This document shows, piece by piece, positions 38,661 through 47,721 of a stretch of 64,000 nt of DNA. Numbering within the stretch: position 1 is the first letter of the stretch; every line of letters starts with the position of its first letter. Under the pieces are notes generated by a model. That model was not told where the DNA came from. It was given only the letters and a program-made list of their open reading frames with translations, and ran no database searches. The DNA is from Aminithiophilus ramosus (lineage in GTDB: Bacteria; Synergistota; Synergistia; Synergistales; Aminithiophilaceae): NCBI RefSeq assembly GCF_018069705.1, contig NZ_CP072943.1, positions 744,001 through 808,000 on the forward strand, read 5' to 3'. The position numbers and the translations under genes are program-made.

Positions 38661-39598
38661 AGGCTCATCCCACTCTTCTGACCCGGGGAAGTCCCCTGGC
38701 GCGACGCCAGACCGAGCTCGTCCTAGAGGCCCTCTGTGGCTTCGGCCACGACGGCTGCTGCCGCGTCGTCCACAGCTGCGGCGATCGGGACAGGATGACC
38801 CCCCTGAGCGCCTTCGGAGGCTTCGGCGTCTTCGTCAAAGCCCTTGAAGAGGCCCTCCTTGCCGGCGAAGGAGACGGTGCCGTTCATAGCCTGAAAGACG
38901 TTCCCTGCGACCTCGCGCCGGGACTCGAGCTGGCCTGTCATCTTCCCCGAGGATCGGCCCGGGATCTTCTCGTCACGGCCGACGGCCTCTCCCTGGCCGA
39001 TCTGCCTCCCGGGGCCCGAGTCGGCTCGTCCAGCCTCCGTCGCAGGGCCCAGCTCCTGAGAGCCCGTCCCGACCTGGAGATTTCCAGCCTAAGAGGCAAC
39101 GTCGAGACCCGTCTCCGCCGCGTCGACGAGGGCGATCTCGACGCCATCGTCCTGGCCGAGGCCGGCCTTCAGCGTCTCGGCCTCGACCGCGACGGCGCCC
39201 GTCCCTTACCCTTCATCACCGCTCCCGGCCAGGGCATCGTCGTCGTCGAGGCCTCCCCCTCGTCGGCCTGGTTCGAGGCCTTCCGCAGCCTCGACGACAG
39301 ATCGACGCGCCTTCAGGCCCTGGCCGAACGTTCCTTCCTCGCCCAGGTCGGACTGGGCTGCCACCTCCCTCTGGCCTCGGAGGCCCGATGGGAGGGGGAC
39401 CGTCTCGTCCTGACGGCCGAGATCCTCTCCCTCGACGGGGTCTGGACGGAGCGGGAGAGCCTAAGCTCTGCCGTCGTCGACGACGAGGGAGCCGTCGGGC
39501 TGGGACGGGAGCTCTGGACTCGTCTGGCCTCCCGCCCTCAGATGGAGACTCTCCTCGCGGCCTGCCGTCTTCCGATGGAAGCCGGTGTCCGCCCATGA
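38657..39598 (+). CDS. hemC: Porphobilinogen deaminase (hydroxymethylbilane synthase)
   Basis: 313 aa. LTRGSPLARRQTELV at the N-terminus, catalytic Asp81 in VHSLKDVPCDL, RRRAQLLRARPDL and RGNVETRL near residues 128-152, and the dipyrromethane cofactor Cys235 in GLGCHLPLA. Starts in the previous stop and overlaps the cobA-hemD start by ATGA. Confidence 0.96.
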   Translation: MKAHPTLLTRGSPLARRQTELVLEALCGFGHDGCCRVVHSCGDRDRMTPLSAFGGFGVFVKALEEALLAGEGDGAVHSLKDVPCDLAPGLELACHLPRGSARDLLVTADGLSLADLPPGARVGSSSLRRRAQLLRARPDLEISSLRGNVETRLRRVDEGDLDAIVLAEAGLQRLGLDRDGARPLPFITAPGQGIVVVEASPSSAWFEAFRSLDDRSTRLQALAERSFLAQVGLGCHLPLASEARWEGDRLVLTAEILSLDGVWTERESLSSAVVDDEGAVGLGRELWTRLASRPQMETLLAACRLPMEAGVRP

Positions 39599-41055
39599 CG
39601 GTCCATCTCGTCGGAGCCGGCTGCGGCACGCCGGCCCTTCTCACTCTGGCGGCGAAGGAGATCCTGAGCCGGGCCGACCACGTCGTCTACGACCGGCTCA
39701 TCCATCCCGACCTCCTTCAGCTCTGCTCCGCCTCGTGCCGATTCCACCCCGTGGGGAAGCGCCGCGACGACCACTTTCTCTCTCAGGAAGGCATCAACGG
39801 GCTCCTTCTCTCCCTCGGACAGGGGGAGGGGACGGTCGTCCGCCTCAAGGGAGGCGATCCCTTCCTCTTCGGCCGCGGCGGCGAGGAGGCCCTGGCCCTC
39901 CAGGAGGGAGCCGTCTTTTGGCAGGCCATCCCCGGCCTCTCGGCGGCCCTGGCCGGAGGCATGGTCGGCCTGGGACCGACTCAGAGAGGGCTGGCACGAA
40001 GCCTCACCGTCGCCACAGGCCAGACGGAGGAAGAGGCCCTCGACGGCGCCTTCTGGTCCGCTCTGGCCGCATCTCCGGGGACGTTGGCCCTTTACATGGC
40101 CGTCTCCCTCTTTCCCGATATCGCCCGTTCCCTCCAGGAAGGAGGCCTCTCCCCTCAGACGGCCGCCGCGGCCGTCACGTGGGCCGGGTGGGGGCGGGCC
40201 AAAGTCTGGCGGGGGACCCTCTCCGGCCTGGCCGAGGCGGCGAGAAGAGGCGAGGTCAGAAGTCCTTCCATCCTCTACGTGGGCGCCGTGACCGAACTTC
40301 CCCTGAGACCTTCGAGAGGGCCACTCCAGGGACTTCAGATCGCCTGCTGCCGTCCGGCCCCTCAGTCCTGGGAGACGGCCCGATTCCTGGAGACCTTCGG
40401 AGCCGACGCCTACAGCCTGCCTCTCCTGAGACAGGAGGGGCTCGATGTCTCCGTCTTCCGTCGCTCTCTGCCCCGGGCCGACTGGATCGTTCTCACCAGC
40501 CCCAGGGGGGTCCCCCTCCTCAAGGACGCGGCCGAGGACCTGCGCCGCATCCGAGGACGTCTGGCCGCCATCGGGAAGGGGACGGCCGAGGCCCTGAGGC
40601 GCCAGGGGCTCGTCGCCGACGCCGTGGCCGCGCCCGAGACCTCGCAGGGGCTGGCGCGACTCCTCTCTGAAGTCGTCGTCGAGGGCGATCGGGTCCTCTT
40701 CCTCCGCAACGAGCGGGGTTCGGACCTCGCCGTCGAGGCGGCCCGATCGCAAGGGGCCGTCGTCGAAGAGTGCGCGGCCTATCGCATGGTTCCCGCCGCC
40801 GTCCCCGCCGAGGAGCTCTATCGGGAACACTGGAGCGACTCGCCCCTCGACGCCGTCCTTTTCGGCAGCGCCGCCCTGGCCGAAGCCTGGAGGGATCGTT
40901 TCGGCCCCCTCGCCGAGGGCTGCAGGGCCGTCGCCTGGGGAAGGAACTGCGGCGAGGCCGTCCGCGATCTTTTCGGCCTCGAACCCTGCGTCATGGAGAC
41001 CCCCCATCTTCATTCCCTTGTGGAGACTTTGAGAGGAGCTTTCGACCGTGGCTAA
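39595..41055 (+). CDS. cobA-hemD: CobA-HemD fusion: uroporphyrinogen-III C-methyltransferase and uroporphyrinogen-III synthase
   Basis: 486 aa. Residues 1-245 are SUMT: VHLVGAGCGTPALLTLAAKEIL, HVVYDRLIHPDLL, RLKGGDPFLFGRGGEE near residue 82, PGLSAALAGG. Residues ~250-486 are HemD-like: RGVPLLKDAAEDLR, AAIGKGTAEALRRQG and FGSAALAEAWRDRFG. It closes hydroxymethylbilane and methylates it to precorrin-2. The fusion is known from clostridia and relatives. Overlaps hemC and cbiP. Confidence 0.93.
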   Translation: MTVHLVGAGCGTPALLTLAAKEILSRADHVVYDRLIHPDLLQLCSASCRFHPVGKRRDDHFLSQEGINGLLLSLGQGEGTVVRLKGGDPFLFGRGGEEALALQEGAVFWQAIPGLSAALAGGMVGLGPTQRGLARSLTVATGQTEEEALDGAFWSALAASPGTLALYMAVSLFPDIARSLQEGGLSPQTAAAAVTWAGWGRAKVWRGTLSGLAEAARRGEVRSPSILYVGAVTELPLRPSRGPLQGLQIACCRPAPQSWETARFLETFGADAYSLPLLRQEGLDVSVFRRSLPRADWIVLTSPRGVPLLKDAAEDLRRIRGRLAAIGKGTAEALRRQGLVADAVAAPETSQGLARLLSEVVVEGDRVLFLRNERGSDLAVEAARSQGAVVEECAAYRMVPAAVPAEELYREHWSDSPLDAVLFGSAALAEAWRDRFGPLAEGCRAVAWGRNCGEAVRDLFGLEPCVMETPHLHSLVETLRGAFDRG

Positions 41056-42550
41056 GGCCCTCATGATCTGCGGCACCACCAGCGATGCGGGAAAGAGCCT
41101 ACTCGTGACGGGCCTTTGTCGCCTCTTCTCCCGGAGAGGCCTTCATGTCGCCCCCTTCAAGTCGCAGAACATGGCCCTCAACGCCTACACCACCCGCGGC
41201 GGAGGCGAAATCGGCCTGGCTCAGGCCCTCCAGGCCGAGGCCTGCGACCTCGATCCCGACCTGCGCTTCAACCCCGTTCTCCTCAAGCCCCAGGGCGACA
41301 GCAGGAGCCAGGTCATCGTCATGGGCCGTCCCGTCGCCTTTCTCGGAGCCCGGGACTACCATCTCGACTTCTGCGAAACGGCATGGAAGGCCGCCGACGA
41401 AGCGCTCCAGAGCCTCCGCAGGGAGTACGATCTGATCCTCCTCGAAGGAGCCGGCAGCCCGGCCGAAATGAACATCTACCATCGCGACATCGCCAACCTG
41501 AGGGCCGCCAGAGCCGCTTCGGCGCCCGTCCTTCTCCTGGGCGACATCGAAAGAGGCGGCGTCATCGCCTCTCTCGTGGGCACGCTGGAAGTCCTGCCCC
41601 GAGAGGACCGAGGCCTCATCCGAGCTCTGGCCGTCAACAAATTCCGCGGCGATGTCTCCCTCTTCGACGACGGGCGCAGCTACCTCGAGGAGAGGACCGG
41701 CCTTCCCTTTCTGGGCGTCATTCCCTACGCCGCCGGTCTTTCCATCCCGGCAGAAGATTCCCTGGGCATCCGCGACTTCGGGTCGGGACCGCTCCGCATC
41801 GCCGTCATCGCCCTCCCTCATATGGCCAATTTCAGCGACTTCGACGCCTTCGCCGACGAGGGATGCCGCATCCGCTTCGCCAAAGACCCCTCGGATCTGG
41901 AAGGGGCCGACTGCATCGTCCTTCCCGGAACGAAAACGACTTTGGCCGATCTGCGCTTCCTGCGGGCCAAGGGCTTCGATCGGGCCATCGAGGAGGCCGC
42001 CGGAAGGGGAGTCCCCCTCTGGGGGATCTGCGGCGGCTATCAGATGCTGGGCCGTCGCCTCGTCGACGGCGTCGAAGAAGAGGGAGAGGCCCAGGGACTG
42101 GGCCTCCTCGAGGCGACGACCTTCTTTTCCCCTCAGAAGGCCGCCTTTCCCGCCGAGGCCCGCGTCGCCGACGACGCCCCCGGCCCCTTCTCCGCCATCA
42201 GGGGACAGACGATTCGAGGCTATGAAATCCACTCGGGCCTCACCTCCGCCGATTCGCCGCCGCCTCTGCGTCTTCGTCGGCGCGGCGAAGAGACCACCGA
42301 CGTCGCCGACGGAGCGACGGCACGGGAAGGCCAGATCTTCGGCACCTACCTCCACGGCCTGGCCGACGATCCCCTCTTCCGGCGAGCCCTGGTCAACTGG
42401 CTTCGAGAGAGGAAGGGGCTGACGCCTCTGACAGGCCGGGCCCGATCGGGGCACGAGATGCGCCTCGAGGCCTACGACAGGCTGGCCGATCACCTGGAAA
42501 GGAACCTCGATGTGGAACGTCTGGAACGCATCATCGAAAAAGGCCTCTGA
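41048..42550 (+). CDS. cbiP: Cobyric acid synthase
   Basis: Amidates four side chains of adenosylcobyrinate a,c-diamide. 500 aa. N-terminal MICGTTSDAGKSLLVTGLCR (ATP loop), PFKSQNMALNAY near residue 35, HRDIANLRAARAA, and the C-terminal GATase cysteine in LWGICGGYQMLG near 330 with HGLADDP. Start is GTG 41048, eight bases inside the previous gene. Confidence 0.96.
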   Translation: MAKALMICGTTSDAGKSLLVTGLCRLFSRRGLHVAPFKSQNMALNAYTTRGGGEIGLAQALQAEACDLDPDLRFNPVLLKPQGDSRSQVIVMGRPVAFLGARDYHLDFCETAWKAADEALQSLRREYDLILLEGAGSPAEMNIYHRDIANLRAARAASAPVLLLGDIERGGVIASLVGTLEVLPREDRGLIRALAVNKFRGDVSLFDDGRSYLEERTGLPFLGVIPYAAGLSIPAEDSLGIRDFGSGPLRIAVIALPHMANFSDFDAFADEGCRIRFAKDPSDLEGADCIVLPGTKTTLADLRFLRAKGFDRAIEEAAGRGVPLWGICGGYQMLGRRLVDGVEEEGEAQGLGLLEATTFFSPQKAAFPAEARVADDAPGPFSAIRGQTIRGYEIHSGLTSADSPPPLRLRRRGEETTDVADGATAREGQIFGTYLHGLADDPLFRRALVNWLRERKGLTPLTGRARSGHEMRLEAYDRLADHLERNLDVERLERIIEKGL

Positions 42551-42569
42551 AAAACTTTCCCCTGCAGCC

Positions 42570-42597
42570 TTGACGGGACTCGAAAAAATCATAAAAG
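42570..42597 (+). promoter_or_regulatory. Possible internal promoter for hemL-hemB
   Basis: TTGACG (42570-42575), 16-base spacer, TAAAAG (42592-42597) in the 65-base cbiP-hemL gap, the only sizeable gap since cbiF-L. It would let the ALA-forming genes be made independently of the riboswitch. Matches are partial. Confidence 0.4.
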
Positions 42598-42615
42598 ACA
42601 AGAAGGAGATCGATC

Positions 42616-43905
42616 ATGAACAACATCGAAGCGTTTGAGCGGGCCGCGTCGGTCCTCGTCGGCGGCGTCGACAGCCCCGTAAGGGCCTGGAAGGGCGTCG
42701 GCGGCACGCCTCTTTCCTTCGTCGGAGGCCGGGGCGCCTACCTGGAAGACGTCGAGGGGAAAGGCTACGTCGATTACGTCGGCAGCTGGGGGCCCCTCAT
42801 CGTCGGTCACAGCCATCCTCAGGTGGTCCGGGCCATCTGCGAAAGGGCACAGAGAGGGATCTCTTTCGGCGCTCCGTCGCCTCTCGAGACGAAGCTGGCC
42901 GAGACGATTCGTCGCACCTTCCCCTCCATGGAGAAGATACGTTTCGTCACCTCCGGAACGGAGGCGACGATGACGGCCCTTCGTCTGGCCCGAGGCGCCA
43001 CGGGCCGTTCCCTCGTCGTCAAATTCGCCGGCTGCTACCACGGCCACCACGACGGCATGCTCGTCTCCTCCGGAAGCGGCTCTCTCACCCTCGGCCAGCC
43101 TGACAGCGCCGGCGTCCTCCAGGAGGTGGCCCGCTGCACCGCCGTCGTTCCCTACAACGACAGGGAGGCCGTCAAGGCCCTCTTCAACGCGAGAGGCCAG
43201 GACATCGCCGCCGTCATCGTCGAGCCCTGGGCGGGCAACATGGGTCTCGTTCCGCCCCTTCCCGGCTTCCTCGAGGAACTTCGGAACCTCACGGCCGGGC
43301 ATGGAGCGCTTCTCATCTTCGACGAAGTCATCACGGGCTTCCGTACCTCCGAGGGCGGCGTCCAGCAGAAAAAGGGCATCAGGCCCGATCTGACCTGTCT
43401 GGGCAAGATCATCGGAGGCGGCCTTCCCGTCGGCGCCGTCGGAGGCCGGGCAGAGGTCATGGATCATCTGGCCCCCCTCGGGCCCGTCTATCAGGCCGGA
43501 ACTCTGGCCGGCAACCCTCTGGCCATGGCCGCCGGACTGGCCACGCTCGAGGTCCTCGCCTCCCCCGGAGTCCGGGAAAAACTGGAGGACCAGTCTGCCT
43601 TCTTCGCCGAAGGCCTCGCCGAGGCGGCCCGCTCCTGCAACCTGCCCCTTTCCGTGACGCGTCTCGGCTCCGTCCTGGGACTTTTCTTCTCCTCCTCGGT
43701 GCCCCGCAACCTCGACGAGGTCCGCGCCACCGAGGGCAACCTCTATCCCCTCTTCTTCCACGCCATGGTCCGGAGGGGACATCTTTTCGCCCCGTCGCCC
43801 TTCGAGGCCACCTTCGTCTCCCTCGCCCACGACCGATCCGTTCTCGAAAGCACTCTCGGCGCAGCCCTGGAGGTCTTCTCCGAACTCGCCGAAAGGAGAC
43901 AATGA
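42616..43905 (+). CDS. hemL: Glutamate-1-semialdehyde 2,1-aminomutase
   Basis: PLP enzyme giving 5-aminolevulinate from the HemA product. 429 aa. GGVDSPVRAWKGVGGTP at the N-terminus, SGTEATMTALRLAR near residue 117, FDEVITGFRTSEGG near 236 and the PLP lysine in LGKIIGGGLPVGAVGG near 265. ATG 42616 follows AGAAGGAG. Stop overlaps or abuts hemB. Confidence 0.97.
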   Translation: MNNIEAFERAASVLVGGVDSPVRAWKGVGGTPLSFVGGRGAYLEDVEGKGYVDYVGSWGPLIVGHSHPQVVRAICERAQRGISFGAPSPLETKLAETIRRTFPSMEKIRFVTSGTEATMTALRLARGATGRSLVVKFAGCYHGHHDGMLVSSGSGSLTLGQPDSAGVLQEVARCTAVVPYNDREAVKALFNARGQDIAAVIVEPWAGNMGLVPPLPGFLEELRNLTAGHGALLIFDEVITGFRTSEGGVQQKKGIRPDLTCLGKIIGGGLPVGAVGGRAEVMDHLAPLGPVYQAGTLAGNPLAMAAGLATLEVLASPGVREKLEDQSAFFAEGLAEAARSCNLPLSVTRLGSVLGLFFSSSVPRNLDEVRATEGNLYPLFFHAMVRRGHLFAPSPFEATFVSLAHDRSVLESTLGAALEVFSELAERRQ

Positions 43906-43907
43906 TC

Positions 43908-44885
43908 ATGGCCGCCCAATTCCCCCGCATGAGACTGCGCCGCCTCAGGAGCCACGACCGCCTTCGGACGATGATGGCCGAAGTCTCCCTCGAGAGACGC
44001 CATCTCATCCTCCCCCTTTTCGCCGTCCCGGGCAGCGGGATCGAGAGCCCTATCGCCTCCCTTGAAGGAGTGAGCCACTTCAGCGTCGACCGCCTCCTTC
44101 CCTTCGTCGAAAGGGCCCTGGAGAAAGGCATCGGCGCCTTTCTCCTCTTCGGCCTCCCCGAGCGGAAAGATGCCCGCGGCGACTCGGCCTCCGACCCCCA
44201 GGGGCCGGTCCAGCAGGCGCTCCGTGAACTTTCGGAACGCTTCCCCGAGGCTCTTCTCGTCACCGACGTCTGCCTCTGCCAGTACACCGACCACGGCCAC
44301 TGCGGCCTCATCGACGGCGACGTCATCGACAACGACGGGACACTGAAACAGCTCGCCGCCGTCGCTCTCAGCCATGCCGAGGCGGGAGCCCACATGGTGG
44401 CCCCGTCGGACATGATGGACGGCCGGGTGGGCGCCATCAGAACCGCCCTCGACGCAGGCGGGTTCGCCTCCATTTCCATCATGAGCTATGCCGCCAAGAT
44501 GGCCTCGTCCTTCTACGGTCCCTTCCGCGACGCCGCCGACAGCGCCCCCGGCTTCGGAGACCGGCGCACCTACCAGATGGCCGCCACCAACGGCAGGGAG
44601 GCCCTCCGCGAGGCCCTGGCCGACGAGGAGGAGGGGGCCGACATCCTCATGGTCAAACCGGCCCTGACCTGCCTCGACATCCTGGCCCGCCTTCGGGAGA
44701 AGACCCTCCTCCCCCTGGCGACCTACCTCGTCAGCGGCGAGCGGATGATGCTCCGATCGGCGGCCGCGGCGGGCCTTCTCGACCTGCGCCGCGCCACCCT
44801 GGAGGCCCACCTGGCCTGCCGTCGGGCCGGGGCGGATCTGATCATCACCTACGACGCCCTCGACCTGGCCGACTGGCTCGATTGA
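43908..44885 (+). CDS. hemB: Delta-aminolevulinic acid dehydratase (porphobilinogen synthase)
   Basis: 325 aa. FPRMRLRRLR at the N-terminus, zinc-type cysteines in DVCLCQYTDHGHC near residue 121, Schiff-base lysines in SYAAKMASSFYGPFRDA near 195 and MVKPALTCLDI near 248. ATG 43908 is nine bases from AGGAG; ATG 43902 (ATGA overlap with hemL) is possible but only three bases from it. Last gene of the tetrapyrrole run. Confidence 0.95.
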   Translation: MAAQFPRMRLRRLRSHDRLRTMMAEVSLERRHLILPLFAVPGSGIESPIASLEGVSHFSVDRLLPFVERALEKGIGAFLLFGLPERKDARGDSASDPQGPVQQALRELSERFPEALLVTDVCLCQYTDHGHCGLIDGDVIDNDGTLKQLAAVALSHAEAGAHMVAPSDMMDGRVGAIRTALDAGGFASISIMSYAAKMASSFYGPFRDAADSAPGFGDRRTYQMAATNGREALREALADEEEGADILMVKPALTCLDILARLREKTLLPLATYLVSGERMMLRSAAAAGLLDLRRATLEAHLACRRAGADLIITYDALDLADWLD

Positions 44886-44960
44886 GGAAGGGCCTGGACG
44901 AAAAGGACGATTTGGGGCACAATACCTCTCGCACCCCACACCGAAAGGAGCCTGACATCG

Positions 44961-45584
44961 ATGAAACGAACCCCCCGGACAACCTTTCTCTCCCTTCTGG
45001 CTCTCGTCACGGCTCTGGCTCTCGCCGTCACGGGAACATCTCCCGCGGCGGCCCAGGGAGAGACCGGCAAGGGACAAGGAGGCAAAATCATGGTCAAACT
45101 GGAGACGAACAAGGGCGATATCCTTCTGGAACTCGACGGAGAGAAGGCTCCCAAGACGACGGAGAACTTCCTCGCCTACGTCCGAGAGGGTTTCTACGAC
45201 GGCACGATCTTTCACCGCGTCATCGACAATTTCATGATCCAGGGCGGTGGCTTCGACGAGGCCATGAGCCAGAAGGAGACGCACGACCCCATCGAAAACG
45301 AGGCCGACAACGGCCTGAAGAACGAGGCCTACACCGTCGCCATGGCCCGCACCCAGGACCCCCATTCGGCGACGGCTCAGTTCTTCATCAACGTCAAGGA
45401 CAACGTCTTTCTCGACCACACCTCCCCCACGACGCGGGGATGGGGCTATGCCGTCTTCGGCAAGGTCGTCGAGGGCCGGGACGTCGTCGACGCCATCAAG
45501 GCCGTCGCCACGGGCAACACCGGCTTCCATCAGGACGTTCCCGTCGAGCCGGTCCTTCTCGTCAAGGCGACCGTCGTCGAATAG
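44961..45584 (+). CDS. Exported peptidyl-prolyl cis-trans isomerase (cyclophilin)
   Basis: 207 aa. Signal peptide in residues 1-32 ([24 protein letters not shown]). The PpiA/PpiB-type cyclophilin domain starts near residue 44 ([21 protein letters not shown]), with [28 protein letters not shown] and [10 protein letters not shown]. Folding catalyst of the periplasm. Start ATG 44961 has GGAG ten bases upstream; TGGACG-17-CACAAT at 44895-44923 may be its promoter. Confidence 0.92.
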   Translation: MKRTPRTTFLSLLALVTALALAVTGTSPAAAQGETGKGQGGKIMVKLETNKGDILLELDGEKAPKTTENFLAYVREGFYDGTIFHRVIDNFMIQGGGFDEAMSQKETHDPIENEADNGLKNEAYTVAMARTQDPHSATAQFFINVKDNVFLDHTSPTTRGWGYAVFGKVVEGRDVVDAIKAVATGNTGFHQDVPVEPVLLVKATVVE

Positions 45585-45590
45585 ACGACA

Positions 45591-45638
45591 AGGCGACAAG
45601 AGAGGGGGCCCTTTCCGGGGCCCCCTCTCTTGTCGCCT
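45591..45638. terminator. 21-bp perfect hairpin after the cyclophilin gene
   Basis: AGGCGACAAGAGAGGGGGCCC, loop TTTCCG, perfect complement, starting seven bases after the stop. No T-tract follows. Probably a terminator or 3'-end stabiliser. Confidence 0.6.
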
Positions 45639-45681
45639 AAGGGGAGGGAAAATCGCCGGTGGCTTTTCTCACGGATTTTGA

Positions 45682-45708
45682 GGCTCCTCGCTATTTTTTG
45701 TGCGGGTA
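45682..45708 (+). repeat. Left terminal inverted repeat of the IS
   Basis: GGCTCCTCGCTATTT then TTTGTGCGGGTA. Its first 15 bases match the right end exactly; the inner part matches with gaps. Confidence 0.85.
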
Positions 45709-45784
45709 GGGGGGCCAGCTGAGATCAGAGCCACCTGCTAGGATAGGGGACGAAGTTCATTCTTCTCCATCAGGAGGTCCCGCC

Positions 45785-47030
45785 GTGAATGACCTGAAGC
45801 CCTTTCTCGAAACGATTCTGGAACTGGCAGATCCTTGGTTCATCGATGAGATCACCTTCGATCAGGAACAGGTCAGAATCGATATCTATCTCGACTTCAG
45901 GAAGGGCGGGACCTTCTCCTGTCCCCTCTGCGGTACCGGCGGCTGCAAGGTCCACGATTCGACGATGAAAAGCTGGAGACACATGAATCTCTTCCAGTAC
46001 AAGGCCTATCTCCACGCCCGCCTTCCCCGTGTCGACTGCCCTTCCCATGGGATCCATACGGCCAAGGTGCCCTGGGCTCGGGAGGGTAGCGGCTTTACCC
46101 TGCTTTTTGAGGCCTTCGCCATGTCCTTGATCCGTTTTATGCCCGTGGCCTCGGCGGCCCGGATTCTCGACGAGTGGGACACACGGATCTGGCGCATCGC
46201 TCACCATTACGTCGACAAGGCTGTCGAGAAGCAGGATCTTTCGCATGTCACCGCCGTCGGCGTCGATGAAACGGCCAGAAAACGGGGCCACAACTACATC
46301 TCGGCCTTTGTCGATCTCGAGCGTAAAGGCGCCGTCTTTGTGACGGAAGGCAAAGGCAAGGACGTCCTTCAAGCCTTCAAAAGCTTCCTCGAAGGGCACG
46401 GAGGTAGCCCGGATCAGGTCAGCGACTTTACCATCGACATGTCGCCGGCCTTCATCACCGGCATCGAGGAGCACTTCCCCGAGGCCCGGATCACCTTTGA
46501 CAAGTTGCTTGTCTGCAAACTCATGAACGAAGCTCTCGACGAGGTTCGTCGCATGGAGCAGATAGAGAACAGAGGTCTGAAGAAAACGCGTTTCATCTGG
46601 CTCCGTAACCCGGAGAACCTGACGAAAGCTCAGAAGGAGACGCTCGACAGCCTGACCGGATCGAGGGCGAATCGCAAGGTTGCTCGTGCAGAGTCGAATC
46701 AAACTGGCCTTGCAGCAGGTCTACTGTCGCAACAGCCGTTGGGCCGGCTACTTCCTGGACAGAGAGTACGGGTGGGCCAGTCACAGTCGCCTCGCTCCGA
46801 TAACGAAGTTCGCGAAAACGGTCAAAAGGCATAAGGAGGGCATCTTGAACTACGTCAAAACCAGGAGCACCAATGGCATACTTGAGGGTCTGAACAGTCT
46901 CTTCAAGGCAGCGGCAGCCAAGGCGAGAGGCTTTAGAACCGTACGCAACGCCATCACGGCTTATTACCTCGTAGCCGGAAGATTTGAACTGGGGTTACCT
47001 GAGATTGGTAACGTTACCCACACTAAATAG
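45785..47030 (+). pseudogene. ISL3-family transposase, frameshifted
   Basis: Frame one (GTG 45785, after AGGAGG, to about 46690) has the N-terminal zinc-binding CPLCGTGGC, HGIHTAKVPWA, then the DDE core with GVDETARKRGHNYISAFVDL (first Asp), TIDMSPAFITGIEEHFP (second Asp). Homology continues one frame over from about 46690 with SRIKLALQQVYC, LAPITKFAKTVKRH and RSTNGILEGLNSLFKAAAAKARGF, which has the catalytic Glu. The break is at CGTGCAGAGTCG near 46683-46694, equal to one extra base. Joined, the protein would be about 414 aa. It may be dead, or there may be a sequencing error; programmed shifting is not usual in ISL3. Confidence 0.88.
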
Positions 47031-47039
47031 CGAGGAGCC
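47015..47039 (-). repeat. Right terminal inverted repeat of the IS
   Basis: Reading inward on the minus strand: GGCTCCTCGCTATTT then AGTGTGGGTA. It pairs with the left end at 45682. Confidence 0.85.
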
Positions 47040-47068
47040 AGAAACCTCTTTGCCTATTGAGTTCAACG

Positions 47069-47137
47069 CAGGGGCTTCCGCCGACAAGGGGAAGCCCCTG
47101 TTCTGTTGGCATGAAGAGGGGGCCCGAAGGCCCCCTC
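47069..47137. terminator. Two tandem hairpins after the IS
   Basis: First CAGGGGCTTCC with GGAAGCCCCTG (47069-47100), followed by TTCTGTT; second GAGGGGGCC-CGAA-GGCCCCCTC (47116-47137). They lie 29-98 bases past the 130-aa minus gene's stop and may end its transcript; the first could end a plus-strand transcript. Confidence 0.55.
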
Positions 47138-47165
47138 AAGGTCGTGCTGTCCGCTGTCGGTCGGG

Positions 47166-47558
47166 TCACTCGTCGGGCCAGAACCACCAGTGACTTCGAG
47201 GGATCGGGCGGCCCAGAACCTCTTCGGTCTCCTTGCGGTAGGCGGGCCAGGAGAGACGGCCTCCGAGAACCTCCTTGACCCGTCGGTGGAACGTGCCGTC
47301 CTCGCGAAGAGTCTGCCAGACGGCCGTCCATGCCTCAAGATAGCCGATCTGGCGGGCTGTCAGTTCGGGGCGCAGGAATTCGAGGGCGCTGCGGATCTCG
47401 AGCTCGTCGAAATCCATCTCCCGCATCCAGGGGGGCAGCTCGTCGCCGAGCCAGAACGTGCCCGACTCGGAACATTCCTTGATGAACGCGTCCAGGCCCT
47501 TCACGGCAGGCCAACACCTCATCTGGTCCTCGATCACCCGGAGAATCTTCGCGTCCAT
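47166..47558 (-). CDS. Unknown 130-aa protein
   Basis: No family recognised. Soluble, charged and rich in Trp/Glu/Arg; C-terminus ends SHWWFWPDE. It starts at ATG 47558 behind ATGAGGGGGATAG. Codon usage is like the host, unlike the IS. Single gene between the IS and the protease gene; the 163-base gap to the latter holds only a weak hairpin (47686-47710). Confidence 0.65.
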   Translation of the reverse strand: MDAKILRVIEDQMRCWPAVKGLDAFIKECSESGTFWLGDELPPWMREMDFDELEIRSALEFLRPELTARQIGYLEAWTAVWQTLREDGTFHRRVKEVLGGRLSWPAYRKETEEVLGRPIPRSHWWFWPDE

Positions 47559-47721
47559 TTGGCTATCCCCCTCATGGGCAACTCCAAGGCGACTTCGGCC
47601 CTGGCCAGGCGTTTGACACCGGCCCTCCCACGGAAGAGAGGGAGGTGAGAACACTCTCTTTCACGATCTTTCTCTTTTCCCCTCCCCCGTCGGAGGCCAG
47701 GCCCGACGGGAAGGCCAGACG

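Larger units (their letters stand above)
45682..47039 (+). mobile_element. ISL3-family insertion sequence, about 1.36 kb
   Basis: Bounded by imperfect inverted repeats beginning GGCTCCTCGCTATTT (left 45682, right end 47039), with one broken transposase gene between. The 8-bp flanks differ (GATTTTGA left, AGAAACCT right), so the usual target duplication is not seen. Base composition inside is visibly less GC-rich than in the neighbours. It lies between the cyclophilin gene and the 130-aa gene and interrupts no recognisable gene. Confidence 0.88.

Noticed and set aside
45674-47047. Target-site duplication of the IS
   Set aside because: The 8 bp left (GATTTTGA) and right (AGAAACCT) do not match.
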